Assembly: GCA_028281705.1 (NCBI GenBank)
Contig: JANQJH010000103.1
Location: 1-47,142, forward strand
Length of the DNA: 47,142 nt
Direction: 5' to 3'
Source: Verrucomicrobiales bacterium
Lineage (GTDB): Bacteria > Verrucomicrobiota > Verrucomicrobiia > Verrucomicrobiales > DEV007
The translations under genes were made by a program, and so were the position numbers. Under the pieces are notes generated by a model. It saw only the letters and a program-made list of their open reading frames with translations, was not told the origin of the DNA and did not search any database. Below are positions 30,634 through 40,587 of this stretch, piece by piece (position 1 is the first letter of the stretch; each line of letters begins with the position of its first letter).

Positions 30634-33600
30634 CTAGTTATTGAAGGCAGCGTCTAACTCTTCTTTGGTGATCCAGTGATCGGGATCATAGATCCCTTCG
30701 AGCTGGACCGTGAGAAAGAGGCTGCTTCGGGGGAACTCCGGTGTGGGTATCTCAATCACAGGATCCTGGCCCCGGCGCGTGCGGGAGAATCACAGAGCTC
30801 TGAGAACGCCCCAAAGACCCTTGTAGTCGCCGCACTGACCGTTGGCCGGACCGGTGGCGCCGCGGGGCCATCCGGCATAATCGACGAAGATGCCGGAATC
30901 AAAGGAGGCCAGGTTGCCATCGAATTGGCTGCCGGCGCGCCCGTTGAGATCACGGTAAATGGTGCAATCCTCGATATTGAACCCGGTCTTGACGGTGGTC
31001 GGCGGGGCCGGTGTGGGGTCGTCTTCTGCACCCGGAAGCCTGGGACGCTCGCTGGGGACTTCCTGCGTGCCGGGTCGCGAAGCCGAGAGGCTCAATTGTA
31101 CTTTGGCGATTTTACCGTTTTGATAGAGTAGCTTGACGACATCGGTGATCTTCCTCGCCTTCTGGACTGCATTCTTGACTTCGCCCTTGAGCGGGACGGA
31201 GGCATCCAGCCCCTCGAGAGGATCCAAATCAAGCGATACCTTAGACCACTCTTTGGCCATGGTGATGAAGGCCTTGGGTTCGAGGAACGGGGTGCGTCGT
31301 GGCGCGATGACGAGGGGATAGCGTCCGCTTTGGGCGGCGATGCGGCCGACATCGAGATACCATTGGTCAATCAGATTCGCCGTGGTTCTCGCCAGCCCGA
31401 TCTCCGCCAGGTTGCGGCAGAGGCGTTTGAACTCGCTGCTCATGGGGCCTTCGTAAGCGGGAGCCGGCCTGGCCTTACCTTCGAGGTTCTGCATCTCCTG
31501 AGCCAGATTCCCGACGAGGTCGCCCGCCTCGATGGCTGATGGCTGCAACATGGACTCGTAGGCATCGTAGCGAAAGGCATAGAGTGGTTTGCCCGATTCG
31601 TGCATGCTGAGGTAGGGATCTTCGACGATGGCACCCTCAGCTTCTGCTCCTTGACCTTGGTCGGCCGGCGCCGCAGAGGTGGAGAGGCCAAGGTTGGGCG
31701 GTTGGTTGCGGCCTCCCAATTCGCGAAGGACGCGCCGGAACTCGGCATCCTCGGGCACGAGCATGCAGACGCGTTTCATCTCTTCCCAGGTTTCGCCGTA
31801 GGCCTGGATGTCGACCTTGTTAGAACCGGTCAGTTGATCCAGAGTCTGCTTCACGTTGCCCAGTTCGCTGATTAGCTCGAGGGCGTTGCCTGGCAGCTCA
31901 CTGTTCTTCAGCAAGTTGTCTTCGATGGCTTTGAAGGCATCCTTGGCCGCGGTCTTTTCGGCCTCGCGTTCGTCATCGCTGTCTCTCTTGAGGCGAAATC
32001 GTTTGAAGCCCAAGCTGAAGGCGGAGGCGTAGTCTTCGCGCCACATCCAGTTCTGATCTGTCCAGTGGAAGCCGCGCATGAAGTCACCCAGGGGAGCGAG
32101 ATCAGCGTTAGAGATGTTGGCCTCGCCGATGACGAACTGCATCAGGGGCCAAACGAAATCGTCGATGGGATCTTGAAAGACCTCGGCGGCTTTCCCAAAG
32201 GTGGCAGCCTTGACCTTCATCATGGTGACGAGGGCCCGCATTTCGTAGCGATTGGGAATGGCGTCCGGGGGCGTTTGCAGGAGCTGTTGCCTCGTGGCAT
32301 CGAGCAATGGTTTGATGACGCTTCCGGCGATGACGATCTGGCGGCTTTGGGGCCGGCGGTGTTTGAGGTCGTGTTCGTAGAACACTTCCAGTGGCCTGAA
32401 GAAGGTGAAGCCGGGCAGGGGATCCAAGGGCGCCGAACCCTGGATGAGCTGACTTTGCTGGACGCGGCTGTAGGACCAGTTCCCCTCCGCATCTTGTTCG
32501 ACGATGGGGGCGTAGGTCCCGTTGATGAACTTCTCGTGAGCGTATTGGATCCGCGGCGACTCAATCTTGATTTGCTTGATGATCCGGGCATGAAAGAGCA
32601 AGCCGAGGCCCAGGAAGAGGACGAGAAGCGAGGCGGTGACGACGTAGTAGAAGACGAGCCGTTTGCGGAGGAGAGATCCGAGATCTCGGATGCGGGTGAC
32701 GAGTCCCTTCTCGCGGAAGATCTTTCCGAGGAAGAGTTCGCGGAGGTACATCGACTTTTCCCGTGCCCAGATGCCGCCCTCTGGAAGTTGACTCGGGGCC
32801 ATGTTCAAGGCCTGGGCCAGCTGCTGATCGAGGGCAGCGCCTTCGCGCTTGGAACTCGTAAAGTAGACGCCGCGAAAGAAGGGCGGCATCTCGGACCACT
32901 CACTATCACTGAAGACGATCTCGAGATAGCGGGAGAGGCGTTTCACCACTTGGGAAACGGCGTCGGGGAACGTGAAGAGGGCGTCGACTTCGTTGATGCG
33001 CCGGCCGTCGCGTTCCTTGGGAACGGGGTCTTGCAGAATGGTCCATCGGCGGTAGCGGAGATGGGTCACCATCTGCTCTAGTTCGGCACAAACTTCGGAC
33101 GGTTTGATGGGCGTGTCGAGGTCGTGAGGGTTCGACCAGCCAAAGCACTGCCTCTCATAGTTCGCATTGACCGGAGCGTCGCAAAACTCCTTGAATCCCG
33201 TGATCAAGTCAGCCTTGGTGATCATGAGATAGATGCTGAAACGCAGTCCCAGCGTCTTCTGGATCATGGAGAGTTGCCGCGCTAGATTGAGGCCCTTGGC
33301 ATCGGCGCTCTCCACGTCGTCGAGAAGGAGGCTCTCGACCGAGATGGCGATGATCATCCCGTTGATGGGGCAGTCGGGCCGATGCATCTTGAGCATCTTG
33401 AGAAACTCTTCGAAGCGAGCTGCGCTATCGGATTCTGTTAGGAGAGCCCCGGCGGTGTCTAACAAGATGGCGCGGTCGGTGAACCACCAGTCCATGCTGT
33501 AGGTGCCGCCGACGCCCTGCTGTTTCTCTTGCAGTCCTTCGGGGAAATTGATCGAACTGTTGCGGATGGCCTCTGTTTTTCCGGCGCCAGGCTCGCCCAC

Positions 33601-34062
33601 CATGACATACCAGGGAAAATCGTAAACGCTCTTGCCATACTGGCGGAAGACGTCGACCCCGCGCTGGAACTTCTGACGCATCTCATCGACCCGGGCCGCT
33701 TCGGCGGGATCGGAAACGGGTCCGGCTCCCTGGGCGGCCTCGGCTTTGAGGTTTTCTTCGAAGGCGGCGGCGCGCCGGCGATCCCGGCGTTTCTTGATCA
33801 TGCGGAAGAGGAAGAAGAGGCCTCCGAGAGCAAGGAGAACGACCGCGCCGACGATCAAGGCGGTGGTCCCCAGATGCCGTCCACGGACGGCATAGGTCCC
33901 CAGGTAAAAGAGTCCCGCGGCCAATCCCATGGTGGGGATGATCATGATGAGGTACATCTTGGGCGGGATGGCCTGCAACATGGTCTGCTTCCCCGCTGAC
34001 TTCACAGCCATCCCCGGCAGGCTCGTGGAACCGGGAATTCGTTTTGGAAGCTTCTTCTTCAT
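30634..34062 (-). CDS. tssM: TssM/IcmF-like inner-membrane ATPase; in-frame TGA at 30790-30792, coding continues to TAG at 30634-30636
   Basis: Two N-terminal TM segments, YDFPWYVMVGEPGAGKTEAIRNSSINFP (Walker A), DWWFTDRAILLDTAGALL, C-terminal TM LVFYYVVTASLLVLFLGLGLLF. After GLWGVLRAL-TGA the same frame reads FSRTRRGQDPVIEIPTPEFPRSSLFLTVQLEGIYDPDHWITKEELDAAFNN-TAG. Confidence 0.88.
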
Positions 34063-34086
34063 GGTGTCGGGCGTTGGGGGATCGGT

Positions 34087-34821
34087 CTAGCCGGTTTGGT
34101 TAGGCGCCGGTTGGTCGCTTTGATAGGATTCCAGTATGTATCGCATCTCCTTGGGGACCTGTTTGCGGATGCTCTTATAAAGGAGAAAATAACAGCAGAA
34201 ACCGGAGAGGAGGAGGCAGCAAAGGGCGCTGAGAATGGCGAAGGGCCTCGCTTTGGGGGGATTGACCAGATCCCGTTCGTCGAGGCCTTGATAGGCTTGG
34301 GGGGTGAGATAGGGTTCGTCGTTGGGCGGGATCAAATGCTGGACCTTGTCGCGAAGGGAGGAGGCATAGTGGCGGAGTTCATCCGGCTTGTTGAAATAAC
34401 GTCCTTCGAATCCCAGGCCGATGCAGGTGTAAAAAACGACCAAGCGATCGGCCAAAGCTTCCGAGGGTGATGTTCGAGCCTCCTCCAGGGCGGGATCGAG
34501 GTAGTAGTCAAAGAAGGCTTCGTCACCGGCCAGGCCCTCGGTATCGGCGCCGAGCTTGTTCCTGCTCCATTGCTCGGCAAAGGCCAGTTGGCTCTTGGGC
34601 TCCATGATGAGGTAATCGATGAAGTAACGGATGGGATTGTCCAGGTTCCGCACTTGCTCGCGGAGGTAGGGGTCCTGTTCCGCGTAAGCGTTGATTTGCT
34701 TGATGAGATCGACGATGGCGCCGCGGACGTTGTCATACCCCAGGTGAGCCCCGTTTCGCGCCAGGCGATTCAACTGGCACATGTAGAGGAAGATGGGCTC
34801 GTAGAGTTGGTAAGCCGTCAT
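34087..34821 (-). CDS. tssL: TssL/DotU-like protein with C-terminal TM anchor
   Basis: LYEPIFLYMCQLNRLAR...NPIRYFIDYLIMEPKSQLAFAEQW...FFDYYLDPALEEARTSPSEALADRLVVFYTCIGLGFEGRYFNKPDELRHYASSLRDKV + TM AILSALCCLLLSGFCCYFLLY. Confidence 0.88.
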   Translation of the reverse strand: MTAYQLYEPIFLYMCQLNRLARNGAHLGYDNVRGAIVDLIKQINAYAEQDPYLREQVRNLDNPIRYFIDYLIMEPKSQLAFAEQWSRNKLGADTEGLAGDEAFFDYYLDPALEEARTSPSEALADRLVVFYTCIGLGFEGRYFNKPDELRHYASSLRDKVQHLIPPNDEPYLTPQAYQGLDERDLVNPPKARPFAILSALCCLLLSGFCCYFLLYKSIRKQVPKEMRYILESYQSDQPAPNQTG

Positions 34822-34836
34822 GACTTCGATGATTGC

Positions 34837-36216
34837 CTATTCGGTCTGCGCGGGGGCGAGGATGTAGAGAGCGATCTTGTGCTCATCCGATCTCCCGGAT
34901 TTGAGTTCGATGATGGCCACCGGTTCTTGCAACAGTTGTTCCCAGGCAGAGCTGTTCTGTGCCGTATCGATGCGATAGTAGTAGCGTTGGGCCTTGGCCG
35001 GCAATTGTACCGGCGGGTGGCGGTCCTCTTTGAGCACGGCTCCCCGAAGGGCGCGGCGGGCGAAGCTCATGGGAACGAGTTTAAAGAGATCAGAGTTCTC
35101 GATCAAATTCGTGAGCGCGCTGGGATCGCTTTCGGATTCGACGGCGAGGAAGTAGCCCGTGGCCCCTTCGAAATCTTCTGAGCGGATCTCCGCTTGATAG
35201 AACTGCTCGTCGACCGGTTCGAACTCCACGATGCGGTATTGGGGAGCCAGCGTACCTTCGAGATACTGTCGAATCTTGCGGTTGAGGGTGTCGAAGGCGG
35301 GGTAGGGATCATCGTGATCGTAGTCCGGGATCTCCCAGTTGTTGTCCTGGGGGTACATGGACACGAGTTCGGCGAAGAGATCCCGCCACTCCAGGTAGGC
35401 GGCAAAGGGCGTGAGATTGTCGACCCGAGAAAGCGCGTTCAGGCGGGCGTCGAAGCGCGAGAGGATGCGGAGCCGCATGAACTGTTCAAAACGGTGTCCT
35501 CCCTGGATGGTCTTGATATCGAAATTGCTGCTCCCCAGGTGCTCCTCCAACTCCGTCCGCACGGCGCCGACTTGACTCGCGAGATCCGCGAAGAGGTTGT
35601 TCAGGGTGGCCGAGCCTTTGAGCCAGAGGGTCGGTGGAATGTAGTAGGGATCGAGTCGCGGGCGTCCCGCGCCTTCCGCGGTGGTTTCTCGTCGGATCTT
35701 GAGCAGCGGGATGACTTCGAGATCGCTCTGATCTTCGTCCTGGAAGAGGATCATTGCATTGTACTTGCGGATCTGGACAACTTGATCGTTGTCGCCGGTG
35801 TTTTCGTCGGCGACCTCGGAATCGTCTGCGTGATAGAGTAACTTGATCCGCTGGGCGACCTCGTTGGGGTTCTCTAGCAGATTGCCGCGCTTGGCGGTCC
35901 ACACAGGAAGCGCGAGGTAGGCGGTGAAGCCCTCCGCATGGGTCTGGAAGGCCTGGCGAAAGTTGATCGCGGGGAGGGCGGCGGTTTCGGGAAAATCGAT
36001 GATGGCACCACTGGGCATGACAGCCTGGAGCCGTGTGAAACGGATTTGGAAATCGTCCAGATCGTCGACCGCGAGGGAAGCGGAGAGCACTCCGTAGGGA
36101 TGGGACACCGCAAAGGTTCGCTCTTGTGCCAGGGCGAGCCCGGTTTCACGTTGGAGCAATTGAAAGTGTTGCGGCTGAAGGAACTGACCTTCGTGCCAAT
36201 GAATGTGTTTTGGCAT
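34837..36216 (-). CDS. tssK: TssK-like baseplate protein
   Basis: MPKHIHWHEGQFLQPQHFQLLQRETGLALAQERTFAVSHPYGVLSASLAVDDLDDFQIRFTRLQAVMPSGAIIDFP: characteristic TssK N-terminus. Confidence 0.9.
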   Translation of the reverse strand: MPKHIHWHEGQFLQPQHFQLLQRETGLALAQERTFAVSHPYGVLSASLAVDDLDDFQIRFTRLQAVMPSGAIIDFPETAALPAINFRQAFQTHAEGFTAYLALPVWTAKRGNLLENPNEVAQRIKLLYHADDSEVADENTGDNDQVVQIRKYNAMILFQDEDQSDLEVIPLLKIRRETTAEGAGRPRLDPYYIPPTLWLKGSATLNNLFADLASQVGAVRTELEEHLGSSNFDIKTIQGGHRFEQFMRLRILSRFDARLNALSRVDNLTPFAAYLEWRDLFAELVSMYPQDNNWEIPDYDHDDPYPAFDTLNRKIRQYLEGTLAPQYRIVEFEPVDEQFYQAEIRSEDFEGATGYFLAVESESDPSALTNLIENSDLFKLVPMSFARRALRGAVLKEDRHPPVQLPAKAQRYYYRIDTAQNSSAWEQLLQEPVAIIELKSGRSDEHKIALYILAPAQTE

Positions 36217-36302
36217 GGTGGTGTGGAAGCGGCGATCGTTAAGAGATCATCGGAATTGGGTTTGAAAGGGTCAAGCTCACAGGGGAGAGAAGGAGCGGGC
36301 GA

Positions 36303-37289
36303 TCAGGCGTTCTCTTGTTCACAGCGGAACCATTCTTCGGCGATTTCGGCAATGCGGTTGCGCAGCCACTGCTCAAGATAGGACGGGTCGATTTGATCAA
36401 AGAGCTTGACGTACTCATCCCAGCATCGCGAGCCCTCGCCTTGAAAGGCGATGAATCCGCCGCCGCTCTTCTGGGTATCTTTGACCAAGGTTTCGGGCGA
36501 GAGATAGTGAAAGAGTTCGTCACAAAAGTTCTTGCCTCCTCGGCCGAGCCCGTTGGTGATGGATTTGGCCAGCCACGCAGTGCCTTCGATGGCCTCGCGG
36601 CACACATCGGGATCGGCCTCCCCGTCGGCGGCGACGTACTGGCCGATGGCATCGCGGAGCGATTTGCGGCCGGGGCGGAGCTGCGAGGTCGGAGCGATCT
36701 CTCCCCAGGCGCGCCACACCAGATCCTCCAGACCGGTGAAGGATTCGAACATCCAGCGGAGCACGCGCAAGAGCCGATGGAGATTGATGGGCTGTTCGAG
36801 GTCGAGGTTCAGCGAAAGTTTGAGGGATTCGAGGATGAGCTGGATACTGGCGACATCGGCGTCGTCGAGTTCAATTTGGTTTTCAAGCTGTGCCAGAGGA
36901 GAGGCGGCTTGCGGCGGCGGCTTTTGCACGAGGCCGACGTCTTCGAGATAAGCCATGAAGGATTCGCGTTGCTCCGCCGGGAGATTGGCGCAGCAGATGA
37001 CGAAGTCGTTGAGGATTTTGTCAGGGGTGTCGCCGTCCTCTGCCTTCTCGATGGGGGCCGGATCTTGGGGAAGGGGCATTCCCGCGGGAAACCGCCTCGT
37101 CAGTTCCCGGAGATACTCGCCCCGGCGGGTTGCGGGAACGTCCTTGAGCAAGAGATCAAATTCTTGAACGAGAGCCGTGCGGCGTTGATCGGCTGGCCAG
37201 TCGCGGCAACTTGCCTGGACGAGCTTGAGCCGGGCTCCTGCTTGATACGACCACCGCCGCGGTTCGGGCAACTCACTCATGGATTCCAT
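36303..37289 (-). CDS. T6SS-associated hypothetical protein (possible relative of the Fha C-terminal domain)
   Basis: Co-directional upstream of tssK-like; C-terminal IAFQGEGSRCWDEYVKLFDQIDPSYLEQWLRNRIAEIAEEWFR loosely resembles the C-terminal helical domain of T6SS FHA proteins. Confidence 0.55.
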   Translation of the reverse strand: MESMSELPEPRRWSYQAGARLKLVQASCRDWPADQRRTALVQEFDLLLKDVPATRRGEYLRELTRRFPAGMPLPQDPAPIEKAEDGDTPDKILNDFVICCANLPAEQRESFMAYLEDVGLVQKPPPQAASPLAQLENQIELDDADVASIQLILESLKLSLNLDLEQPINLHRLLRVLRWMFESFTGLEDLVWRAWGEIAPTSQLRPGRKSLRDAIGQYVAADGEADPDVCREAIEGTAWLAKSITNGLGRGGKNFCDELFHYLSPETLVKDTQKSGGGFIAFQGEGSRCWDEYVKLFDQIDPSYLEQWLRNRIAEIAEEWFRCEQENA

Positions 37290-37364
37290 TCTTGCATTCC
37301 TGCCTCGCGGCGGGGAAAGTCTACACGATCCACTTCGGCGATCCAGTCCATTCATCCACGAGGC

Positions 37365-38534
37365 ATGCGCCAGCAGAGTTGTCAGATTTTCCCTCTATTG
37401 ATCGCCGTCATGGTCACTGCGATGGCCGGTGTGGTGATGGCGCAGAACGAACGTGGCTGGTTGCGGCGGGATGTGGCTGTTCTAGTCGACGTCTCGGCCT
37501 CGGTGATTCAGCAGGACTGGAAGAATGACGACAAGGAGATCGTGAGAAAGGTGATCATGGGGCTTCGGCGCGACAGTGATCTCGGGAGTGATTGGGTGAT
37601 CAACACCGAACTCGGTGAGGAGGTGGTGGCTCCGTATTATCGCGAGGGGCTGGCAGATGGCAGCATGCCCTTGTTGGAATCAGGTAACTCGCTGATTATC
37701 ATGAGATTCGGGGATCTAAAGACGATTCGTGAAAGCGTCATGGAATCCCGGCCGATCACGAATGTCGAGGCGGATACCAGGGCTTATTTTGAAGACCCCA
37801 ACCGGGGGTATCCGAGGTACTCGAGCATTCGGCAGAACAATGAGTTCACCGATCAGAAAACCAACATCACGCTGGCCAAGGCGAAGGTGCATCGGCTCAT
37901 GGCTCGGGAGGAGGGCTATTATCTGATTGTGGTCTCCGACGAAGATCCTGACGAGGAGCTGGAGAAGCTCACGGCTGACGAACTCACCATGATTCGGGAG
38001 TGGGAAGGCCGTACCGGAGTGACGAACATCGTTACGTTGAGGCGCCGGACGTCGCAGCTCAAGATTAGCTTGCGGGCCGTCGGCTTTGACCCCGATCCGA
38101 ATGTGCAGATCAAGCGCGCTCAACGGTACACCCCGCCGGAACCCAAGCTTGCCATCGAATTTCTCGGGGCCCTGGGGGAGTCAACGGAAACGTTTCCCCA
38201 CCGGCCCCTGACGGATCCGCCCTACCTGGCCTGGCAGGTGAACGAGGACCGGGAAGCCCCGCGTGAGTTCATGGTCAAGTTGGAACCGATCGAGGGTCAG
38301 AACACACCCCCTGCCATGGTGGCCAAGGCCTCTTTTGTCGTCTATGATCGGGCGGAGTTGGACGGGAAATACCGCGTCAAAGTGGAGTCCGTGGCCTCGG
38401 GCGTGGCACCGCCGCGTGACGCCTACATTGAGATTCGTCGGCGATGGGACTTCCTCCCTTATCTCGCGCTGGTCACGGGCATTCTTTCGGTGACAGTCTT
38501 TATCTATACATGGTGGACGTTGCGACAGAGCTGA
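37365..38534 (+). CDS. Membrane protein with signal peptide, VWA-like domain and C-terminal TM
   Basis: MRQQSCQIFPLLIAVMVTAMAGVVMAQ; RRDVAVLVDVSASVIQQDW (DxSxS MIDAS-like); TM FLPYLALVTGILSVTVFIYTWW. Start set to ATG 37365; the preceding ORF portion is antisense to the neighbouring gene. Confidence 0.65.
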   Translation: MRQQSCQIFPLLIAVMVTAMAGVVMAQNERGWLRRDVAVLVDVSASVIQQDWKNDDKEIVRKVIMGLRRDSDLGSDWVINTELGEEVVAPYYREGLADGSMPLLESGNSLIIMRFGDLKTIRESVMESRPITNVEADTRAYFEDPNRGYPRYSSIRQNNEFTDQKTNITLAKAKVHRLMAREEGYYLIVVSDEDPDEELEKLTADELTMIREWEGRTGVTNIVTLRRRTSQLKISLRAVGFDPDPNVQIKRAQRYTPPEPKLAIEFLGALGESTETFPHRPLTDPPYLAWQVNEDREAPREFMVKLEPIEGQNTPPAMVAKASFVVYDRAELDGKYRVKVESVASGVAPPRDAYIEIRRRWDFLPYLALVTGILSVTVFIYTWWTLRQS

Positions 38535-38577
38535 CCCGGCCGTCACTGTTCGGACCTTCGACGAGGATGATGGTTTC

Positions 38578-40293
38578 ATGATCGGAAAGGGCCCTCTCTC
38601 GTCGACCGTCCTTCCCGGCTGGGAAGTTTGCCCGCTCTGGGGGCATCAGGGTGAGGAAGAGACCGCGTCATCGCCTCTTCGTCTGGGTCCGTTGGTGCGT
38701 GCCGAATCCGCCCGCGGCGTTGCCGGCCAGTCCGACTTCGTCGTCCTGCGGACGCTGGCCCAGGCGACGGTCTTTCTCGGCGCGCTCGTCGATCAGGCGG
38801 AGGTGGTCCACGAATGGTTGGAGATCTGGGTCGAGGACGAGGCGAACAAGCTGGAAGAGGGGGGCGGCCATGCGGATCTTTGGGCGGATCAAGTGGCGGC
38901 GATGGCGGCGATCAGCGGGCACGATCTCATGGCCTCGGACTGGCCGTCGAGCACCGCGGCCTTGGAAGCCCTGGGATTCAACACGCATGGGGGTCGGGTG
39001 CAGGTGAGGAAGTACGCGGCCTTTGATCTCATCCGTTACTCCGAATTGATCTCGCGGGCGGCCGTGCGGGAGCCGGTGTTGGAAACGGAGTTACTGGCGA
39101 GCGTTTGTCAGGTGGCTTTGGGAGCGGAGGAGCACATTCGGTTTGGTGAAGGATTCTATCTTCTCTCACGCCGCGGAAGCGCGGGACTCTTTGGCGAGAG
39201 TCTCTTTCTCAAGCTGAACCTTCTGCATCAGATTCTAACGCTTTGTGAGGGGAGCACCGTAGCCCTGGGCCGGCCCTTGCTCAATCTGGCGTCGGCTGGA
39301 TTCGGCGTGGATTTCAAGAGCGGCTCCGGGATGCTTCCGGCGGCCTGGACGGCCAAGGTGGTTCTGCGAGACCCGGGGGCGCCAGTTTCCCGATTCTTGG
39401 AACTGGAGGAGGCGACTTATTTTGCCCTCGACGCTCCGGCGACCGATTCCATTTATCAGTCGCGCGCGGTCAAGCCGCCCGTGGAAGGATCAGGGACGGT
39501 GCGGATTCGCAAGGCGGAAGAACGCGGTGAGGATTTGGTCGTGGAAGGCACGCTGGCCAGTGCCGAGGCCTTGCCGGAGGACGGCTTGCTCGAGCTTGAC
39601 CTCGAACTGCCTTCCGGGCGGACAGAGATCAGGGCACGTCTGACTCCGGGAGGGGCGGTCGATGGGGAGCGCCGTTTTGTCGCCCTGGCACGAATGAGTC
39701 CGGAGGAACGTCTTCACTTGGCTGAGCCCAAGCGCCTGGCACCGTTCCCCAACGCGGCCTTCCGGCTGCGGCCGCCTCTATCGAGTGCCTGTGATCTCTA
39801 TTCCATGGCGGTCATGGGAATGGAGCTATTGTTAGTCGATGGGCAGCAGACCCTCAGTGTCGTCCTGGATGAGATGATTTCGTTAGGGGATTTTTTGCGG
39901 ACCGTGCCGGTGAGTGATGAAGTGCCTCTCATCATCGAGACCGCCGTGCGGGAGCAGGAATCGGGAAGCTGGGGCCGAACGTTGGGACCGCAGCGCTTGA
40001 TCCAGGATGTCGATGGGCGTCCGTTTGCCTACGAGGAAGCTCTTGGGTTCATCCCTTCGGAGATCTGGTGGCGGACGATTTATCTGCTCTTGAGGATGTT
40101 GACCAACGGCTGGCATTTCAATTTTTGCAAGCATCTCAACGACGCCCCGAGTTTGGCCCTGCACACGGTCTACCGGCAGCCGCGTTCTCAGTTGGAAATG
40201 ACGCTCGATCAGCTGCGGAGTTTGATTCTCCTGGATTGGGATCTGAATCAGGAGGTGAGGTCGCTCGTCGAGGGGAGGTTGGCTGCCCTCTAG
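38578..40293 (+). CDS. Uncharacterised 571-aa protein of the T6SS-like locus
   Basis: Long ORF between VWA-like and STAS-OmpA genes; ORF intact and co-directional. Confidence 0.7.
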   Translation: MIGKGPLSSTVLPGWEVCPLWGHQGEEETASSPLRLGPLVRAESARGVAGQSDFVVLRTLAQATVFLGALVDQAEVVHEWLEIWVEDEANKLEEGGGHADLWADQVAAMAAISGHDLMASDWPSSTAALEALGFNTHGGRVQVRKYAAFDLIRYSELISRAAVREPVLETELLASVCQVALGAEEHIRFGEGFYLLSRRGSAGLFGESLFLKLNLLHQILTLCEGSTVALGRPLLNLASAGFGVDFKSGSGMLPAAWTAKVVLRDPGAPVSRFLELEEATYFALDAPATDSIYQSRAVKPPVEGSGTVRIRKAEERGEDLVVEGTLASAEALPEDGLLELDLELPSGRTEIRARLTPGGAVDGERRFVALARMSPEERLHLAEPKRLAPFPNAAFRLRPPLSSACDLYSMAVMGMELLLVDGQQTLSVVLDEMISLGDFLRTVPVSDEVPLIIETAVREQESGSWGRTLGPQRLIQDVDGRPFAYEEALGFIPSEIWWRTIYLLLRMLTNGWHFNFCKHLNDAPSLALHTVYRQPRSQLEMTLDQLRSLILLDWDLNQEVRSLVEGRLAAL

Positions 40294-40587
40294 GCGGAGG
40301 GTATCCAAAGAAGGTTCAGTTCTCCTACTCGATGGAATCGCATGATCGGCCCCTTAGGTATCACGCTGCCCACGTGATTCACCTTTCATCGCCGATCGAG
40401 AGGTCCTCGCCCGACTCTTTCGAGGACGAGTAAGAGAACGAGTTGTTTTACGTGAACGAGCGGATTGCCTCGGTCCCGTAGGGCTGCGGGCTGCCTGCGA
40501 GGCAGAGTAGGCTTGATTGAATGCGGGAATCCTTTAAAGCTTGGTGCGGCCTGCCATGCACGGAATCACTATTCATTTCAGGGAAAG

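Noticed and set aside
32065-33081. 338-aa plus-strand ORF
   Set aside because: Antisense to tssM-like; typical high-GC shadow ORF.
36315-37364. First 350 codons of the 739-aa plus-strand ORF
   Set aside because: Antisense to the minus-strand gene 36303-37289; signal peptide at ATG 37365 marks the true start.
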